From Hoeflea sp. 108 (GTDB lineage: Bacteria > Pseudomonadota > Alphaproteobacteria > Rhizobiales > Rhizobiaceae): a DNA stretch of 64,000 nt. The DNA is taken from positions 1,924,839-1,988,838 of the forward strand of contig NZ_KB890024.1 of assembly GCF_000372965.1 (NCBI RefSeq), given 5' to 3'. Numbering within the stretch: the stretch's first letter is position 1; the number at the start of each line of letters is the position of its first letter. Positions 61,715-64,000 of this stretch are shown piece by piece. The notes beneath the pieces were generated by a model. That model was not told the origin of the DNA and did not search any database. It saw nothing but the letters and a program-made list of their open reading frames with translations. The translations under genes were made by a program, and so were the position numbers.

Positions 61715-61948
61715 CTACTCCGGCACGCTGGTCTGCAGGGCGAGAGCATGCAGCACCCCGCCCATGTTGCCCTTCAATGCGTCGTAGACCATCTGGTGCT
61801 GCTGCACGCGGCTCTTGCCACGGAAGCTTTCCGACACGACCTCGGCGGCGTAGTGATCGCCGTCGCCGGCGAGATCGCGGATGGTCACCCGGGCACCCGG
61901 AATGCCTTCCTTGATCAGCCGTTCAATGTCGTGTGCGTCCATTGCCAT
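61715..61948 (-). CDS. bolA: BolA family protein
   Basis: 77 residues: IPGARVTIRDLAGDGDHYAAEVVS and GKSRVQQHQMVYDALKGNMGGVLHALALQT. The His in QQHQMVY is the conserved one. BolA2-like, forms [2Fe-2S] complexes with GrxD and relates to iron status. The gene directly follows purL, 14 bp apart, as in other alphaproteobacteria. ATG 61942 also possible. Confidence 0.92.
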   Translation of the reverse strand: MAMDAHDIERLIKEGIPGARVTIRDLAGDGDHYAAEVVSESFRGKSRVQQHQMVYDALKGNMGGVLHALALQTSVPE

Positions 61949-61962
61949 TTTTGAGTTCCCGC

Positions 61963-64000
<2,038 letters not shown>

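Overview
The window is GC-rich, densely coding chromosomal DNA from an alphaproteobacterium. It is best read as Hyphomicrobiales (Rhizobiales), near Mesorhizobium, Aminobacter or Phyllobacteriaceae. The evidence is gene order and protein type: clpP-clpX-lon-hupB, cysteine desulfurase-sufBCDS-sufT-sufA, purL-bolA-grxD, a eukaryotic-type NADP isocitrate dehydrogenase, RecA beginning MAQNSLRLVED, Irr-type (ICE) iron boxes and rhizobial intergenic palindromic repeats. Nearly everything is housekeeping. There is no insertion sequence, integrase, phage module or CRISPR array. The only clearly accessory stretch is about 18.7-23.3 kb.

Layout. 0-4.8 kb: TetR regulator divergent from an SDR, a CoA-binding protein, an O-acetylhomoserine sulfhydrylase with a structured leader, a cupin and a methyltransferase. 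4.8-10.4 kb: ATP-dependent proteolysis cluster (ClpP, ClpX, Lon) and HU. 10.4-18.8 kb: a secreted Cys-rich protein, an M24 aminopeptidase, and a dipeptide/nickel-type ABC importer split across a divergent promoter, with an XRE-cupin regulator whose intergenic region carries three AGCAAAATT motifs. 18.8-22.6 kb: a decayed segment with a tRNA-Val fragment, an Asp/His-rich exported protein, a 5'-truncated HlyD gene, a frameshifted NarL-type regulator, an HD-domain hydrolase and the intact tRNA-Val. 22.7-23.3 kb: two tRNA-Asp genes duplicated together with their promoters.

23.6-33.5 kb: M23 peptidase, single-Cys PrxQ, a giant AsmA/YhdP-like protein, TyrS, an AnmK remnant, a phytase-like esterase behind a Pho-box-like repeat, a PaiB-like protein and an alpha/beta hydrolase. 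33.6-41.4 kb: Fe-S assembly operon under an Irr-like box. 41.4-47.6 kb: PsuG/PsuK, RecA, AlaS. 47.6-52.6 kb: VOC protein, AraC/GyrI regulator, Icd, TfoX-N, TrmJ, MurI. 52.6-56.3 kb: FTR1 iron permease plus cupredoxin, divergent from a DUF3008 protein across an Irr-like box, then an SDR/HxlR pair and a 2OG oxygenase. 56.5-64 kb: RpsD, TtcA, MFS exporter, GrxD, a small basic protein, a methyltransferase, a secreted protein, BolA and PurL, which runs off the right edge.

Functional themes: protein quality control; Fe-S supply, where the Suf machine, GrxD, BolA, iron uptake and two Irr-like boxes belong to one physiology; and sulfur/methionine metabolism. I see no convincing new multi-gene system. 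The best leads are regulatory or evolutionary: the metY leader hairpin, the XRE operator array, the tRNA-Val-flanked decayed segment, and the Irr box lying inside overlapping divergent promoters.
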